Assembly: GCA_021775415.1 (NCBI GenBank)
Contig: JAJFHV010000010.1
Span: forward strand, 434,001 to 498,000
Direction of reading: 5' to 3'
Length of the DNA: 64,000 nucleotides
DNA from: Hyphomicrobiales bacterium
GTDB lineage: Bacteria; Pseudomonadota; Alphaproteobacteria; Rhizobiales; Rhizobiaceae
The notes under the pieces are model-generated. The model was not told the DNA's origin and did not search any database. It was given only the letters and a program-made list of their open reading frames with translations. The number at the start of each line of letters is the position of its first letter. The stretch's first letter is position 1. Positions 1 through 8,701 of this stretch are shown in pieces. Both the position numbers and the translations under genes were made by a program.

Positions 1-1119
1 TCAAAACGGCGAACTGACAATGACACAAAGACACAAGAAGAAACTGCGGAAGAAGGTGAACGACGCGCAGCAGAGCAGCAGGATTCTGTCCAAAATTCCC
101 TGATCGTCCCGGAAATTGAACTGGTTCTTGGAAAACAATTGCGGGCAAAACTCCTTGTTGGAGAAAGTGAAATGGGGTTCCGTGTAAGCCGGATGCGGAA
201 GAAATTTGCCAAGACCTACGGCTTCGTAATCCCTGAGGTCAAGGTTTCTGAAGACTTATTCATCGAACCGCGTGCCTACCAAATCAAGATTTTCGGAACC
301 ACGGTCACATCTGAAACCATTTCTCTGACTGATGTGATCGTCATTGCAAATAATGAACCTCCTCCACCCTTCCCTCTTGAAGAAATATTTGAGCCAGCAT
401 TTGGCACCAAAGCCTGGAAGATACCGGATATTTATACGCACGAACTTACGCAGCAAGGTTATCAACCGGTAGATCCAATGTCACAGATACTCACCCAATT
501 GAGTGAGGTCTTGCGCAATAACCTGTCTCAATTGTTCTCCTATAAGGACATGCGACGGCTTATTGGAGGACTTGATAAAGAATACACCAAACTTGTTGAG
601 GAGATATGCCCCACCCATCTCTCATTTTCAGGTCTTCAAGCTGTATTCAAGTTGCTGCTGTCTGAACGAGTTTCTGTACGCAATGTGCACCAGCTGCTTG
701 AAGCGATTGCAGAAGTTGCGCCCTATTCAAAACGCGGCGAACAAATTGTTGCCCATGTTCGCACCCGAATTTCCCAGCAAATATGCGGCGATCTGATACA
801 GGACGGAAAACTCAAGCTGCTGCGTCTGGGGGACAAATGGGATCAAGTATTTACCGAATCGCTAAAGCGCGATCAGCGTGGAGAAATTACGGACTTCCAA
901 ATGGCAACCAACGAATTGGAGGATTTTGGCAGTAAAGCGCGTGAGACTATTCAAAAACTGATTGATGAAAATCAGGTGTTTGCAATCACGACCTCACCTG
1001 AAGGTCGAACCTATGTCCGTATGATAATTGAACGAATTTTCCCAACGCTGGCAGTGCTATCAAGCCTGGAAATCGCAAGGGGTATGGAGGTACAGGTTCT
1101 CGGATCGATCCCGGAATGA
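1..1119 (+). CDS. flhA: Flagellar export gate protein FlhA, C-terminal part (5' end outside window)
   Basis: The frame is open from base 1 to a TGA at 1117-1119, so this is the last 372 residues of a protein of roughly 700. It corresponds to the cytoplasmic domain of FlhA, which forms the nonameric ring of the flagellar type III export apparatus and docks chaperone-substrate complexes. The first ~40 residues are a charged, Glu/Gln-rich linker (E-rich stretch near residues 13-25). The conserved block with MGFRVSRMRKKFA, then the GFVIPEV and PRAYQIKIFG segments, follows. The membrane half lies upstream of the window. The stop overlaps the start of fliR (ATGA). The TTG at 139 is internal and not a real start. 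Confidence 0.95.
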   Translation, partial: SKRRTDNDTKTQEETAEEGERRAAEQQDSVQNSLIVPEIELVLGKQLRAKLLVGESEMGFRVSRMRKKFAKTYGFVIPEVKVSEDLFIEPRAYQIKIFGTTVTSETISLTDVIVIANNEPPPPFPLEEIFEPAFGTKAWKIPDIYTHELTQQGYQPVDPMSQILTQLSEVLRNNLSQLFSYKDMRRLIGGLDKEYTKLVEEICPTHLSFSGLQAVFKLLLSERVSVRNVHQLLEAIAEVAPYSKRGEQIVAHVRTRISQQICGDLIQDGKLKLLRLGDKWDQVFTESLKRDQRGEITDFQMATNELEDFGSKARETIQKLIDENQVFAITTSPEGRTYVRMIIERIFPTLAVLSSLEIARGMEVQVLGSIPE

Positions 1120-1868
1120 TTGTGAACAGTGCCAGCCTGATTGAGTTCTTCATTGTTTTCGTTCGCACTGCCGCCTGCATGATGTTGCTACCCGGATTCT
1201 CATCGGTGCAAATTGCCATGCGAATTAGATTGTTTATCGCTGTAGCAGTTAGCTTTTCGATTTATCTACTGGTTGAAGACGCTTTCAAAATCGAGGCCAA
1301 TATCGGTACAGTCCAACTGTCCAAATTAATCTTCGCCGAAATTCTTGTCGCCTCGGTTTTAGCGCTCCCAATTCGCTTTTTCTTCCTGGCACTGTCCTTC
1401 CTCGGCGAAGTTTCCATGCAGTTGATTGGACTTAATCCAATCCCAGGCACACCCATTGGTGATGACCAGGCATCAACTGTGTTATCCGCTTTGTTCAACA
1501 TCACCGCAATCGTTCTGTTCTTCTCAAGCGGCCTTCACCTGACCTTTATTTTGGGCCTTGCGCAGTCTTTTTATGTGCTTCAACCCGGTGAGTTGCTGTC
1601 GCTTGGAGCGATGGTTGAAAACATCACTGACAATTTGAGTAAATTTTTCAACATCGCTATCCGCCTTGGTGCACCAGTAGTTATCTACGCGGTTATCATG
1701 AATTTGATTGCAGGGCTGGTAAACAAACTCACGCCCCAAATACCAGTCTATTTCGTGTCAACTCCCTTCCTCATTTGTGGTGGAATGGTCCTTTTCGCAT
1801 GGGTCGGCGATGACATCCTGTTGTTGTTTAATCTCGAACTTGACCGACTGGTCAATGACATCTTGTGA
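1116..1868 (+). CDS. fliR: Flagellar biosynthetic protein FliR
   Basis: A 250-residue integral membrane protein of the FliR/SpaR family, which builds the FliPQR core of the flagellar export gate in the inner membrane. Several hydrophobic segments span the protein (near residues 10-30, 40-60, 70-100, 125-150, 175-205, 210-235). The family glycine/proline-rich region around residues 100-118 (LIGLNPIPG, then DDQAST) is present. Length is normal for the family (about 250-260). The ATG overlaps the flhA stop by four bases, so the two are translationally coupled. The order flhA-fliR followed by a rod-binding protein is common in Hyphomicrobiales. Confidence 0.95.
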   Translation: MIVNSASLIEFFIVFVRTAACMMLLPGFSSVQIAMRIRLFIAVAVSFSIYLLVEDAFKIEANIGTVQLSKLIFAEILVASVLALPIRFFFLALSFLGEVSMQLIGLNPIPGTPIGDDQASTVLSALFNITAIVLFFSSGLHLTFILGLAQSFYVLQPGELLSLGAMVENITDNLSKFFNIAIRLGAPVVIYAVIMNLIAGLVNKLTPQIPVYFVSTPFLICGGMVLFAWVGDDILLLFNLELDRLVNDIL

Positions 1869-1950
1869 ATCCAATCGAGCGGCCAAATAAGGTTCGGGCA
1901 AGTCATCAAAAATAGACTTCAAAGCCACACAACCAACCAGCAGAACCATT

Positions 1951-2325
1951 ATGACCCAATTGGAAGCCCTGACAGCGCCGAGCATCAATCTTTCGATGGG
2001 TGACGGCATTGCTGCAAAACTCAAAATTGCGCCGCCTCCCAATGAGCAGCTGCAGTTCTCGACTGTTCTTCAGTCAAGCATGACAGCGAGTGAAATTGCA
2101 TCTTCAGATGCTGCGGCTTCGCCAGATGCAATCCGTGCTGAAGAGGTTGCAAAATCATTTGAGGCGATGCTGATTTCACAATTTGTTGGCGAGATATTTA
2201 CCGAGCAGAAGGGTGGATTTTTTGGTGAAGGGTTTCAAGGTGATTTTTACAGTTCCTTGTTTTCAGATGCGATAGCCAAACAGCTCTCGGAACGCGGCGG
2301 TTTTGGTTTTGCGAAACTGGTTTAG
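1951..2325 (+). CDS. Flagellar rod-binding protein (FlgJ N-terminal domain type)
   Basis: A 124-residue protein whose residues ~65-115 match the Rod-binding domain found in the N-terminal half of FlgJ and in stand-alone CheL-type proteins of alphaproteobacteria. Diagnostic features are the AKSFEAMLISQ helix and the FGEGFQGDFYSSLFSDAIA segment. There is no muramidase domain, as is normal in this class, where a separate enzyme opens the peptidoglycan. It is expected in the periplasm helping rod assembly, exported through the flagellar apparatus. The ribosome binding site is poor; an in-frame ATG 16 codons downstream is an alternative start. Confidence 0.85.
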   Translation: MTQLEALTAPSINLSMGDGIAAKLKIAPPPNEQLQFSTVLQSSMTASEIASSDAAASPDAIRAEEVAKSFEAMLISQFVGEIFTEQKGGFFGEGFQGDFYSSLFSDAIAKQLSERGGFGFAKLV

Positions 2326-2382
2326 CCAAAATGGAAGTTTTAATTATCAATCCAAGTCAAACTAACTGATTGAACTCGCCCA

Positions 2383-2787
2383 ATGCCAACCAACCACACC
2401 CCGCAATTTAATCCCAATATCCACAGCCAGATCACGGCTGATCCGCTTCTCTCATTGCTTGGTAATTTACGCGAGGTTCTGGATAGTGAAGAGCAAGCTC
2501 TGGCATCCGGCCGCACTGATTCACTTGAAACATATGCGCGGGAAAAATTACGCATCCTTGTAAACCTCAATCGCATTACAAGCGAAGAAACATCCTCCAC
2601 AATGTTGGAACATGCCAGAACGGAGCTTCAAGAAACCCGCCGAAGGCTGGACGACAACATGCGCACATTAAAATTTCGCATTGGCGCAATTGGGGAAATT
2701 GCAGATACTATTGAATCTGCTGTTAGAGAGGCAGACAGTGATGGCACCTATGAAGTCGGCACCACGCGAAATGGCCGCTCAAAATGA
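2383..2787 (+). CDS. FlgN-like flagellar chaperone, putative
   Basis: A 134-residue, mostly helical, charged protein. Residues ~20-115 form a long helical array (LGNLREVLDSEEQALASGR, then ARTELQETRRRLDDNMRTL) typical of the FlgN export chaperones that hold the hook-filament junction proteins FlgK and FlgL. The family is very divergent in sequence, so the call rests on size, helicity and position after the rod-binding gene. The stop overlaps the next start (ATGATGA), showing coupling. It could instead be an unrelated small flagellar-cluster protein. Confidence 0.6.
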   Translation: MPTNHTPQFNPNIHSQITADPLLSLLGNLREVLDSEEQALASGRTDSLETYAREKLRILVNLNRITSEETSSTMLEHARTELQETRRRLDDNMRTLKFRIGAIGEIADTIESAVREADSDGTYEVGTTRNGRSK

Positions 2788-3257
2788 TGAAAGCACTCTT
2801 CATTGGTGTTTGGGTTGCTTCGATACTATCCGGGTCAGTTTATTTTTTTGGTAGCATGCAAGCCAAATCCAAAAACTCTTCAGAACCAGTGGCGGCATAT
2901 TTTGGCGGCCTTGATTATGTAAGTCTGGAGCCAATGACGGTTGTGGTAATTCGCGAAAATGAAGTTCGCGGATACCTCATTCTCGAGGCTGTGTTCACCA
3001 TCAAACAAAGCGACATACCCAGACTTTCAGTGCCAGTGGAGTTTTTGCTTCGAGATCTGATTATCGGGTCCGTACATAACAATCCGGATATCGATATCTT
3101 TCGACTGGAGAAGTTTAACCTAAAGAAATTTCAAACTCAGATGCTGGCTGATATCAATTTGAAAATGGGTGAAAAGACCATTCATGATATTCTCATCCAG
3201 AAAATCGATTTCATCAGCAAGGATGATGTTCGCGACAAGCAATTGCGTCGGAGCTAA
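2784..3257 (+). CDS. FliL-like flagellar-cluster membrane protein, unknown role
   Basis: A 157-residue protein with one N-terminal membrane segment (residues ~4-24, ALFIGVWVASILSGSVYFF), consistent with a membrane anchor or an uncleaved signal. The periplasmic part holds alternating beta strands and helices (VSLEPMTVVVIRENEVRGYL, then LEAVFTIKQ) that recall FliL-type SPFH-like domains. I do not recognise a named family, so function is inferred only from location at the end of the flagellar operon and overlap with the previous gene. A hairpin terminator follows at 3318. Confidence 0.6.
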   Translation: MMKALFIGVWVASILSGSVYFFGSMQAKSKNSSEPVAAYFGGLDYVSLEPMTVVVIRENEVRGYLILEAVFTIKQSDIPRLSVPVEFLLRDLIIGSVHNNPDIDIFRLEKFNLKKFQTQMLADINLKMGEKTIHDILIQKIDFISKDDVRDKQLRRS

Positions 3258-3816
3258 TCACGGCCAAAGTATTCCCTTTGGTGATTGAAACTATATTGCT
3301 TTTTTCGTCAGAAAAGCGGGACCACGTCACAATTGTAAACGTGATCCCTTCTTTCCAAGCGCCTTTGAATTTTGGCTAAAACTGGAAAGTCTGAAGTTGA
3401 GAATGTTTTGGCCGGGCTGACAATATGCCCCACAGCGGCCGGTCAAGTCCTTCCTCAAACTTCAGGATTTACAAAAAACTGAAACCACCAAACGTGTTGC
3501 ATGGTTGATGTTGCGAAAGACAGGTTATCGCAACTGGCATCAGATCAACTAGGATTCACTGATACCGGGGTGCTAGCTTGGGATCCGTTCTTTGATACAT
3601 TCCGGATACCGGTGCAGCTAATGGCATCATGCCTAGGGTGATAATCAGTCATCCCCGCCTAGCATTTTTGTAGGCAGTTTGCCTTAATATTTCATAAATC
3701 CAAACTTCCACACAAGCGGGACAACTGCCGTAATCTTGCGAAAAGAGCTATACTGGAGAGTTTTAGGCAAGGCTTTCAACCTAAATTCACAAAATACACT
3801 TCGGAAGTGGAACATC
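3258..3816. other. Intergenic region after flagellar operon
   Basis: About 560 bases without a convincing gene. It contains the hairpin terminator at 3318-3354. A weaker imperfect hairpin lies around 3629-3672, pairing GCCTAGGG...TGAT with ATCCCCGCCTAG before a T-rich stretch. The promoter of the next gene should lie at its right end, but no confident -35/-10 pair was seen. Confidence 0.5.
3318..3354 (+). terminator. Rho-independent-type terminator of flagellar operon
   Basis: GGGACCACGT (3318-3327) pairs with ACGTGATCCC (3339-3348) with one G-T wobble, an 11-base loop, and a TTCTTT tail. It lies 60 bases after the last flagellar stop codon. Confidence 0.7.
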
Positions 3817-4464
3817 ATGGGTAGGTCACACAACGCCTGGTGGCTGCAAGTCATCGCCGCGGCTGGAATTTCGCTTACAACCTATAACGCCACCGCCATG
3901 GAACCTTGTCAGGGAGTGTTGCCACTGTTTACCGGCGCATCAAAATGCACGCGTCAACTGCAAAACATGAGGTATCTCTTTTCATCTGAGGCCCCCAAAC
4001 CAGCTACGCCCCGTAAACTTGAGAAGTTTACCAGGACCAGGCCTGTAAAGCTGTCTCTGCCATCCAGCCATCATACTGTGATTGCCAAAGTTGTTTCCAA
4101 GAACATACAAATATCGGAATTTGGACCGGACAGTCCTGCGAAACTGTATGTTGCGTGTTTTGAAAACACACCCGGTGTGTTTTTTGAATTTCCCGGATAC
4201 AAAATGTCTGATGAGGGAAGTTTAGCCGAAATAATTTACAGCCTTGACGGATACCCGGAACAAGCCTTGGCATTCACCCAGGTATCAAATCCCTTTATCC
4301 TGGGCTTGTGGTCGAACCGCAACACGATGTCGTTTGTGCAAAAATTAGTGGCAGCCAACACACTTTCAATCCGCGCCCTTTCAGAAGACCGTACCAATAT
4401 CTACGCAAATTTTGATATTTCTGGTCTTGAAGAGGAACAGCTCAGGCTTCGTGAACTTTGTTGA
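3817..4464 (+). CDS. Secreted TagO/VasI-like protein
   Basis: A 215-residue protein starting at ATG 3817; an in-frame TTG at 3736 would place 27 charged residues before the signal sequence and is less likely. Residues ~9-27 (WLQVIAAAGISLTTYNATA) look like a signal peptide. The C-terminal ~100 residues carry the pattern of the TagO/VasI-like domain: an L-W-S core in ILGLWSNRNTMSFVQKL, then NFDISGLEEEQLRLRELC at the end. Members of this domain occur with type VI secretion genes, but also alone in many alphaproteobacteria, and no T6SS genes are in this window. Expected location is periplasm or cell surface. Function is unknown. Confidence 0.6.
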   Translation: MGRSHNAWWLQVIAAAGISLTTYNATAMEPCQGVLPLFTGASKCTRQLQNMRYLFSSEAPKPATPRKLEKFTRTRPVKLSLPSSHHTVIAKVVSKNIQISEFGPDSPAKLYVACFENTPGVFFEFPGYKMSDEGSLAEIIYSLDGYPEQALAFTQVSNPFILGLWSNRNTMSFVQKLVAANTLSIRALSEDRTNIYANFDISGLEEEQLRLRELC

Positions 4465-4504
4465 GGATGCACAGTTCCATGTTTTGCCACACGTCCAGAT
4501 ACAG

Positions 4505-4780
4505 TTACTGTGGCAACTCAAAAGACATCTCAAGCAAACTCAATATCCGATCTCTTATCCGATTAAATTGACCACCCGCACTACAATCGGGTTCTGCCAT
4601 CGTCAGGAGATAATCTACCAACTCAACAAGCTCTGCTTTTGATGCCGGGACCTGCTGAATCAATTCACCAAATTCGGCTGTTATTTTGCTGTCAATATTG
4701 CGAACCATTTCTATGTCGTCAGCTTGAACAGCCTCCGTCAATTTGTCTTCAAGTATCTTAAGTTCAAGCAGTTGGTGCAT
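4505..4780 (-). CDS. Small helical protein A (hypothetical)
   Basis: 91 residues from the ATG at 4780, chosen because GGGGAAG lies nine bases upstream; a longer ORF to 4852 has no such site. The protein is helical with no signal or membrane segment. Residues ~25-80 can be aligned loosely with the 96-residue protein at 8328-8618 (shared pattern D...F...P.S..E...V..L...E...G...I....S..E), so the two may be distant paralogues flanking the diguanylate cyclase gene. I do not recognise the family. It is convergent with the preceding gene, 41 bases apart. Confidence 0.55.
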   Translation of the reverse strand: MHQLLELKILEDKLTEAVQADDIEMVRNIDSKITAEFGELIQQVPASKAELVELVDYLLTMAEPDCSAGGQFNRIRDRILSLLEMSFELPQ

Positions 4781-5091
4781 TAAGCGAACTTCCCCAAAAA
4801 AAGGACTTGGCGATCCGTCAAGAACCGGCCGATTCGGTACGCCCAATTCCAATATGCCGACCTGTGTGGCGACATTGTGATGAACTCAATAACCAAAAAG
4901 ACATTGCAAAATTTTCGCAATATTCCCGGATTTGCATGAGTGGATATGGCATTTTTTGGACTGTTTTAGGGAAACTACCAGCAACCTGAACACACTAGTG
5001 ATCGTGAAAATAACTCACCAATTTACCGGCAACGTAACTGGATAATACCAGCGTTGCGTGTTCGCTCACTAATCGTATCCAGGTTCCGGTG
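4781..5091. other. Intergenic region with a bulged hairpin
   Basis: About 310 bases with no supported gene. A bulged inverted repeat at 5029-5057 (GCAACG-TAA-CTGG pairing with CCAG-CGTTGC) lies just downstream of the minus-strand gene ending at 5092. It could be its terminator, though no T-run follows. Confidence 0.4.
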
Positions 5092-5661
5092 TTACGCGGC
5101 CTGCTCTTCGGAAGAAGGTTCCTCAACTTCTGGAATAATCACATCAACTTCTCGCGTGGACTGCTGGTTTAGCTGTTCCAGAAGTTTGGAGTTTTTGAGC
5201 CGCAACGCCTCAATCTCCTCCTTGATAGTTTCCTTCTCACGGACCTCAATTTCCTGAAACTCGTTCCTGAAATTCTCGTTTTCAGTTTTGACGCGCTCGT
5301 ATTCTTCGCTGAGAAATCCGGCGGCCTTTTCTTCCACGGCCAAGATTCGCGTTTCAACCTTTGCCAGAAGACCTTCTCTTTGCTGTTCTGCTTCGGTTAA
5401 ACCGTAAGCAGTAATTCCTTTGTCGGCAACAACACCAAGCAAAGTGATCAATATCAAAGTCAGCAATGCGGAGCCGGCAAAACCTGAAACCTGATGAGTG
5501 AGATTAACCACACCAAAATCATACACACCAGCAAAGAGAATTGCTGTCGCTATCATGCCAACCACAGGGCATGCTTTCTGCAGCAACTTAAATATTTTGA
5601 TGCTTTTGGGAGGAGTTGTATTGATTCCCTCGGATGCAGAGGGTCCTGGAGGAGTAACCAT
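5092..5661 (-). CDS. Membrane protein with cytoplasmic coiled coil (hypothetical)
   Basis: A 189-residue protein. After a Pro/Ser-rich N-terminus come two hydrophobic segments (residues ~33-50 and ~62-80) that would form a membrane hairpin. A long charged coiled coil follows (residues ~88-168, rich in Glu, Lys and Leu, e.g. EEIEALRLKNSKLLEQL), ending in an acidic tail with EEVEEPSSEEQAA-type composition. The architecture suggests a scaffold or tether at the inner membrane. No enzymatic motif is visible and the family is not recognised. It sits between two small genes upstream of a diguanylate cyclase, but has no obvious operon partner. Confidence 0.6.
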   Translation of the reverse strand: MVTPPGPSASEGINTTPPKSIKIFKLLQKACPVVGMIATAILFAGVYDFGVVNLTHQVSGFAGSALLTLILITLLGVVADKGITAYGLTEAEQQREGLLAKVETRILAVEEKAAGFLSEEYERVKTENENFRNEFQEIEVREKETIKEEIEALRLKNSKLLEQLNQQSTREVDVIIPEVEEPSSEEQAA

Positions 5662-6150
5662 ATTTCATCTATCTCACAGCTGTTTTTCCGATGGTTTCAA
5701 ACAGATAACCAATTCAAATTGTAAGCTGCGAATCCTGCGCGAAACTTGATTTTCCAAATCTGTTTCAATTGCTTTAATATGTCCAAAATGCCCTGATAAA
5801 TTGGAACGCTTTCAACACCAAAAGCGACGATCTCCGCCATGAAGGGATTGGGCACCACATTTCGATCATCTTTCGCCTGGAACCGTGTGGATACGGCAAG
5901 CGAATTTAGAGTTTATTAAGCCTGTTGGCCTAAAGTCAGGGGGACGAGCAAGTTGGTTCAAACTTGTAGCATGACGCGATATCGTTGCTCGAATCTCATC
6001 GAGAATCTTTCCACTTAAAACATGATTACTCATTGCAGGCTCGCCGTGTGAAGCCAGCAATGCGTCTTGCCGCAAGGTACAACAATGCATGGATTCAGTT
6101 GGAATTCATCAAGTTGCGCCAGAGGCAAGCCTCGAATTGGTAAAATTATT
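5662..6150. other. Intergenic region upstream of diguanylate cyclase
   Basis: About 490 bases between divergent genes. It should contain promoters for both, but no clear consensus elements, repeats or hairpins were found. An alternative start of the downstream cyclase (ATG 6085, preceded by AAGG) lies within it. Confidence 0.4.
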
Positions 6151-7218
6151 ATGAGTAAACTACACGATCATTGTGCCGATGCTATGCAACAACAAGATGA
6201 ACAACCTGTGCGGCACCCGGAGTTCAAGATAACACGGAAACTGGCTGATGAAGTGTTGGAATTGGTTGATACACATCACACACCGCCTTTCCCGAGAACC
6301 TATGAAGTTTGGTACACATATGCGGCCGGTTCGAATGAGTTGGTTACCAATCAAATCGATATGACTATCCGCAACGCAGGATCTCTGAACACATATGAAA
6401 TTGATCAAATCCATGGTGAATACCTATCCTCAAACGGGCAAGAGGATATAAATTCAACAATCCAGAGCGAACTGGATTCCATCCTTAAACTTATTCAGGA
6501 ACATCTTTCATGTAATGAGGACTTTTCAGGATCGCTGGATAGGACCATGGCGAATCTGAACGATTCGTCCAGCCCGGCACAACTGCGGAAAACCATTGAA
6601 CTACTAATCACTGACAACAAGAAAATGAGAGCTGAAACAACAAAACTTACCGATAATCTGGAGCAGTCAAAATCGCAAATTCAGGAGATACGTGAGGAAC
6701 TGGCCGAGGCCAGGGAAAACGAAATGCGCGACCCGGTGACCAGTTTGGGAAATCGCCGTTTGTTTGAGACAAGCCTTGCCAGGATAATAAAGGAGGCCAA
6801 ATCATACGAGTCCGAAACGTGTCTGGCTTTTATCGATATTGACCACTTTAAGCGAGTAAACGACACCTTTGGTCACACAGTTGGCGATCAGGTGCTGAAA
6901 TATTTTGGTTCGTTATTGATAAAGAACGTCAAGGGCCAGGATATATGCGTACGTTATGGTGGTGAAGAATTTGCAGTGATCCTGCCTGACACAAAATTTG
7001 CCAATGCTCGATTGTTAATGGAGAGCATTCGGGCTCAAATTGAAGCATCAAACTTGATGTTATCAAAGAGCAACAAACCCATAGGCAGAATTACTGCATC
7101 GTTTGGGTTGGTCAAAGTTTGCGAAGGTGACGATCCCAAAAAACTTGTTCAGCGCGCGGATACCAAACTTTACGAGGCAAAGAACTCCGGCCGTAATTGT
7201 ATTGTTTGCGAGGACTAA
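6151..7218 (+). CDS. Diguanylate cyclase with N-terminal sensory domain
   Basis: A 355-residue protein from ATG 6151; ATG 6085 and TTG 6067 are longer in-frame alternatives. Residues ~25-125 contain the helical N-terminal region common in soluble cyclases of this type (THHTPPFPRTYEVWYTYAAG). A coiled-coil linker (~150-190) leads to a GGDEF domain (~190-350). The active-site motif is GGEEF at residues 270-274, with metal-binding DIDHFKRVND upstream, so synthesis of cyclic di-GMP from GTP is expected. The usual inhibitory RxxD site is replaced by KGQD (261-264), so product inhibition may be weak or absent. It overlaps the convergent PilZ gene by four bases at the 3' ends. Confidence 0.9.
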   Translation: MSKLHDHCADAMQQQDEQPVRHPEFKITRKLADEVLELVDTHHTPPFPRTYEVWYTYAAGSNELVTNQIDMTIRNAGSLNTYEIDQIHGEYLSSNGQEDINSTIQSELDSILKLIQEHLSCNEDFSGSLDRTMANLNDSSSPAQLRKTIELLITDNKKMRAETTKLTDNLEQSKSQIQEIREELAEARENEMRDPVTSLGNRRLFETSLARIIKEAKSYESETCLAFIDIDHFKRVNDTFGHTVGDQVLKYFGSLLIKNVKGQDICVRYGGEEFAVILPDTKFANARLLMESIRAQIEASNLMLSKSNKPIGRITASFGLVKVCEGDDPKKLVQRADTKLYEAKNSGRNCIVCED

Positions 7219-7511
7219 AGTACGGCCAGGTTGATTGGGTCCAAAAATCGAACACCCAGTTCCCCGTTGCTGGCCCAAACCCGCTGAACCCGTACAGATA
7301 TTTTATCACTGAGACAGGAAACACCAAATTCGAACGGTATCCAGCTAGTGTTTGGAATCACGAGCTTGGCACCCTCAATTGAGATGTCTTTAACAACACA
7401 AATACCAATCGATGTTCCACCGAGCAAAATTGACCCACGCAGCTCACATTGTTCACGATTGGATCTTCTTCGCTCTAAAGCGACGGGCTGCGGATCGCAG
7501 CACGCATCCAT
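7215..7511 (-). CDS. PilZ domain protein (c-di-GMP receptor)
   Basis: 98 residues from ATG 7511 (an in-frame TTG at 7544 is weaker). A single PilZ domain fills the protein: the arginine motif ERRRSNRE near residues 13-20, and the D-x-S-x-x-G motif KDISIEGAKL near residues 41-50, both needed to bind cyclic di-GMP. The C-terminal VRFLDP is also typical of the fold. It is convergent with, and overlaps, the diguanylate cyclase at 6151-7218, an arrangement suggesting they act in the same circuit. The output target is unknown. Confidence 0.85.
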   Translation of the reverse strand: MDACCDPQPVALERRRSNREQCELRGSILLGGTSIGICVVKDISIEGAKLVIPNTSWIPFEFGVSCLSDKISVRVQRVWASNGELGVRFLDPINLAVL

Positions 7512-7977
7512 GAATACTTTTTCGAAATTTCTCACCGCTCTCAACCTGATAAATAGATTGGTTTTGCATTCCGGTAATACCGGTTTGATAGCGGTGCATC
7601 ATGCCATCACCCCGCGTTCTCGCGTGACGGTGCTATACATGAACACTACATAACATTCGTTACGAATTCCGCTTACAAAACGCTCAAATACAATCTATTT
7701 TCAATTATTGGCGATGCTAAACGTTTGTGGAAGTTCCTCGATACCAAACACAATACTCCTGCCAAACCCGGACAAATCCAATCATTATAGGATGATCGCA
7801 GCAAATTATTCCCTGCGCCCCTAACAGTTGTTCGTGATGTTTTCGAATGTATTCCGTTGGCTGAACAAAGCTCACTCAATTAATTTCTACTTAGTATATC
7901 TGTGGAGTTCTGAAATTTTCTAATTGACTTACGTAACGTAATTGTCTCTATCCTGTATAAGAGTGGGCGGGAACATC
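7512..7977. other. Intergenic region upstream of LuxR-type gene
   Basis: About 466 bases without a supported gene. It includes a short palindrome CCGGTAATACCGG at 7571-7583 and a near-palindrome TTACGTAACGTAA at 7928-7940, some 40 bases upstream of the LuxR-type start. The latter could be an operator for autoregulation, but that is only a guess. Confidence 0.35.
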
Positions 7978-8184
7978 TTGAGTGAAATTCATCAATTAAG
8001 TAGAATCCAGGAAAAAGCGCTTAGATTGTGCGCTGAGAGTTTGTCGCAAACTGAGATAAGTCAGCGAATGGAACTTAGTGAGCATACAGTTTCCATCATT
8101 TTGAAATCTGCTTCAACATCCATGGGCGTGAATAATGTAATCCAGGCGGTTACAATATATTACCGTTCAAGAAACACCGGTTGA
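7978..8184 (+). CDS. Small LuxR-type HTH regulator
   Basis: About 68 residues from TTG 7978, preceded by GGCGGGA at good spacing; an in-frame TTG at 7942 would add 12 residues. Almost the whole protein is a GerE/LuxR helix-turn-helix: LSRIQEKALRLCAESLSQTEI, then SQRMELSEHTVSIILKSAS. No receiver or autoinducer domain is present, so it is a stand-alone DNA-binding unit. Such small proteins can be orphan regulators or remnants of larger ones. It lies near PilZ and GGDEF genes without an operon partner. Confidence 0.65.
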   Translation: MSEIHQLSRIQEKALRLCAESLSQTEISQRMELSEHTVSIILKSASTSMGVNNVIQAVTIYYRSRNTG

Positions 8185-8294
8185 AGGTGCAAAATCTTCA
8201 CAAAGACAACATGCATTCTGATCGGATGTGGAGCGCAATGAATCATGGTCACCGGAATCTGCTTGGTCTGCTGACCGAGAATTCAAGCCTCAAA

Positions 8295-8315
8295 CACACA
8301 CATATATATATATAT
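8295..8315. repeat. Short CA/TA microsatellite
   Basis: A run of (CA)4 followed by (AT)7, between the LuxR-type gene and the end of the minus-strand gene at 8328. Likely just a low-complexity spacer. Confidence 0.7.
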
Positions 8316-8327
8316 CAATTAGACAGC

Positions 8328-8618
8328 TCAGGTTTTAGCACCTTCAACAATGCTGCGAACATCTTTTGATATTGATTCCGTCATCGCGATTACCAGAGAA
8401 TTTCCCTCACTTGCCTCATTAACAAGTTCTATAAGAAACTGAACTCGCTCAAGGGTTTCTTCGAAACTGCCGGGTGTCGCTGTCAGAATCTGATCAAATG
8501 AACTTTTAAGCTCTACGTCCAATTCATGTATTGTTTCATACGCGGGTTCGGCTTCTTCCAGAAGCAGATCACACATTCGATTTCTAACACACTTGTAAGC
8601 CGCGACTAGCGCGCTCAT
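8328..8618 (-). CDS. Small helical protein B (hypothetical)
   Basis: 96 residues from ATG 8618, chosen because GAGGGGAG precedes it by four bases; the longer ORF start at 8645 lies upstream of that site. The protein is all-helical, with two Cys near the N-terminus (residues ~10 and 15), and has no signal peptide. It aligns weakly with the protein at 4505-4780 over ~60 residues, around a shared F...P.S..E...V..L core. No known family is recognised. Its neighbours are a LuxR-type regulator and a PilZ protein. Confidence 0.6.
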   Translation of the reverse strand: MSALVAAYKCVRNRMCDLLLEEAEPAYETIHELDVELKSSFDQILTATPGSFEETLERVQFLIELVNEASEGNSLVIAMTESISKDVRSIVEGAKT

Positions 8619-8701
8619 TTCTCCCCTCATGCATGCCTCCCTCAAGGCACCAATCTACCGCGTTAAATTCGCGTGACCGGCTTTTGTTGCTGAGCTAAAT
8701 C

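Noticed and set aside
8295-8315. Phase-variable repeat tract
   Set aside because: The dinucleotide run lies outside any gene and not at a promoter position that I can define.
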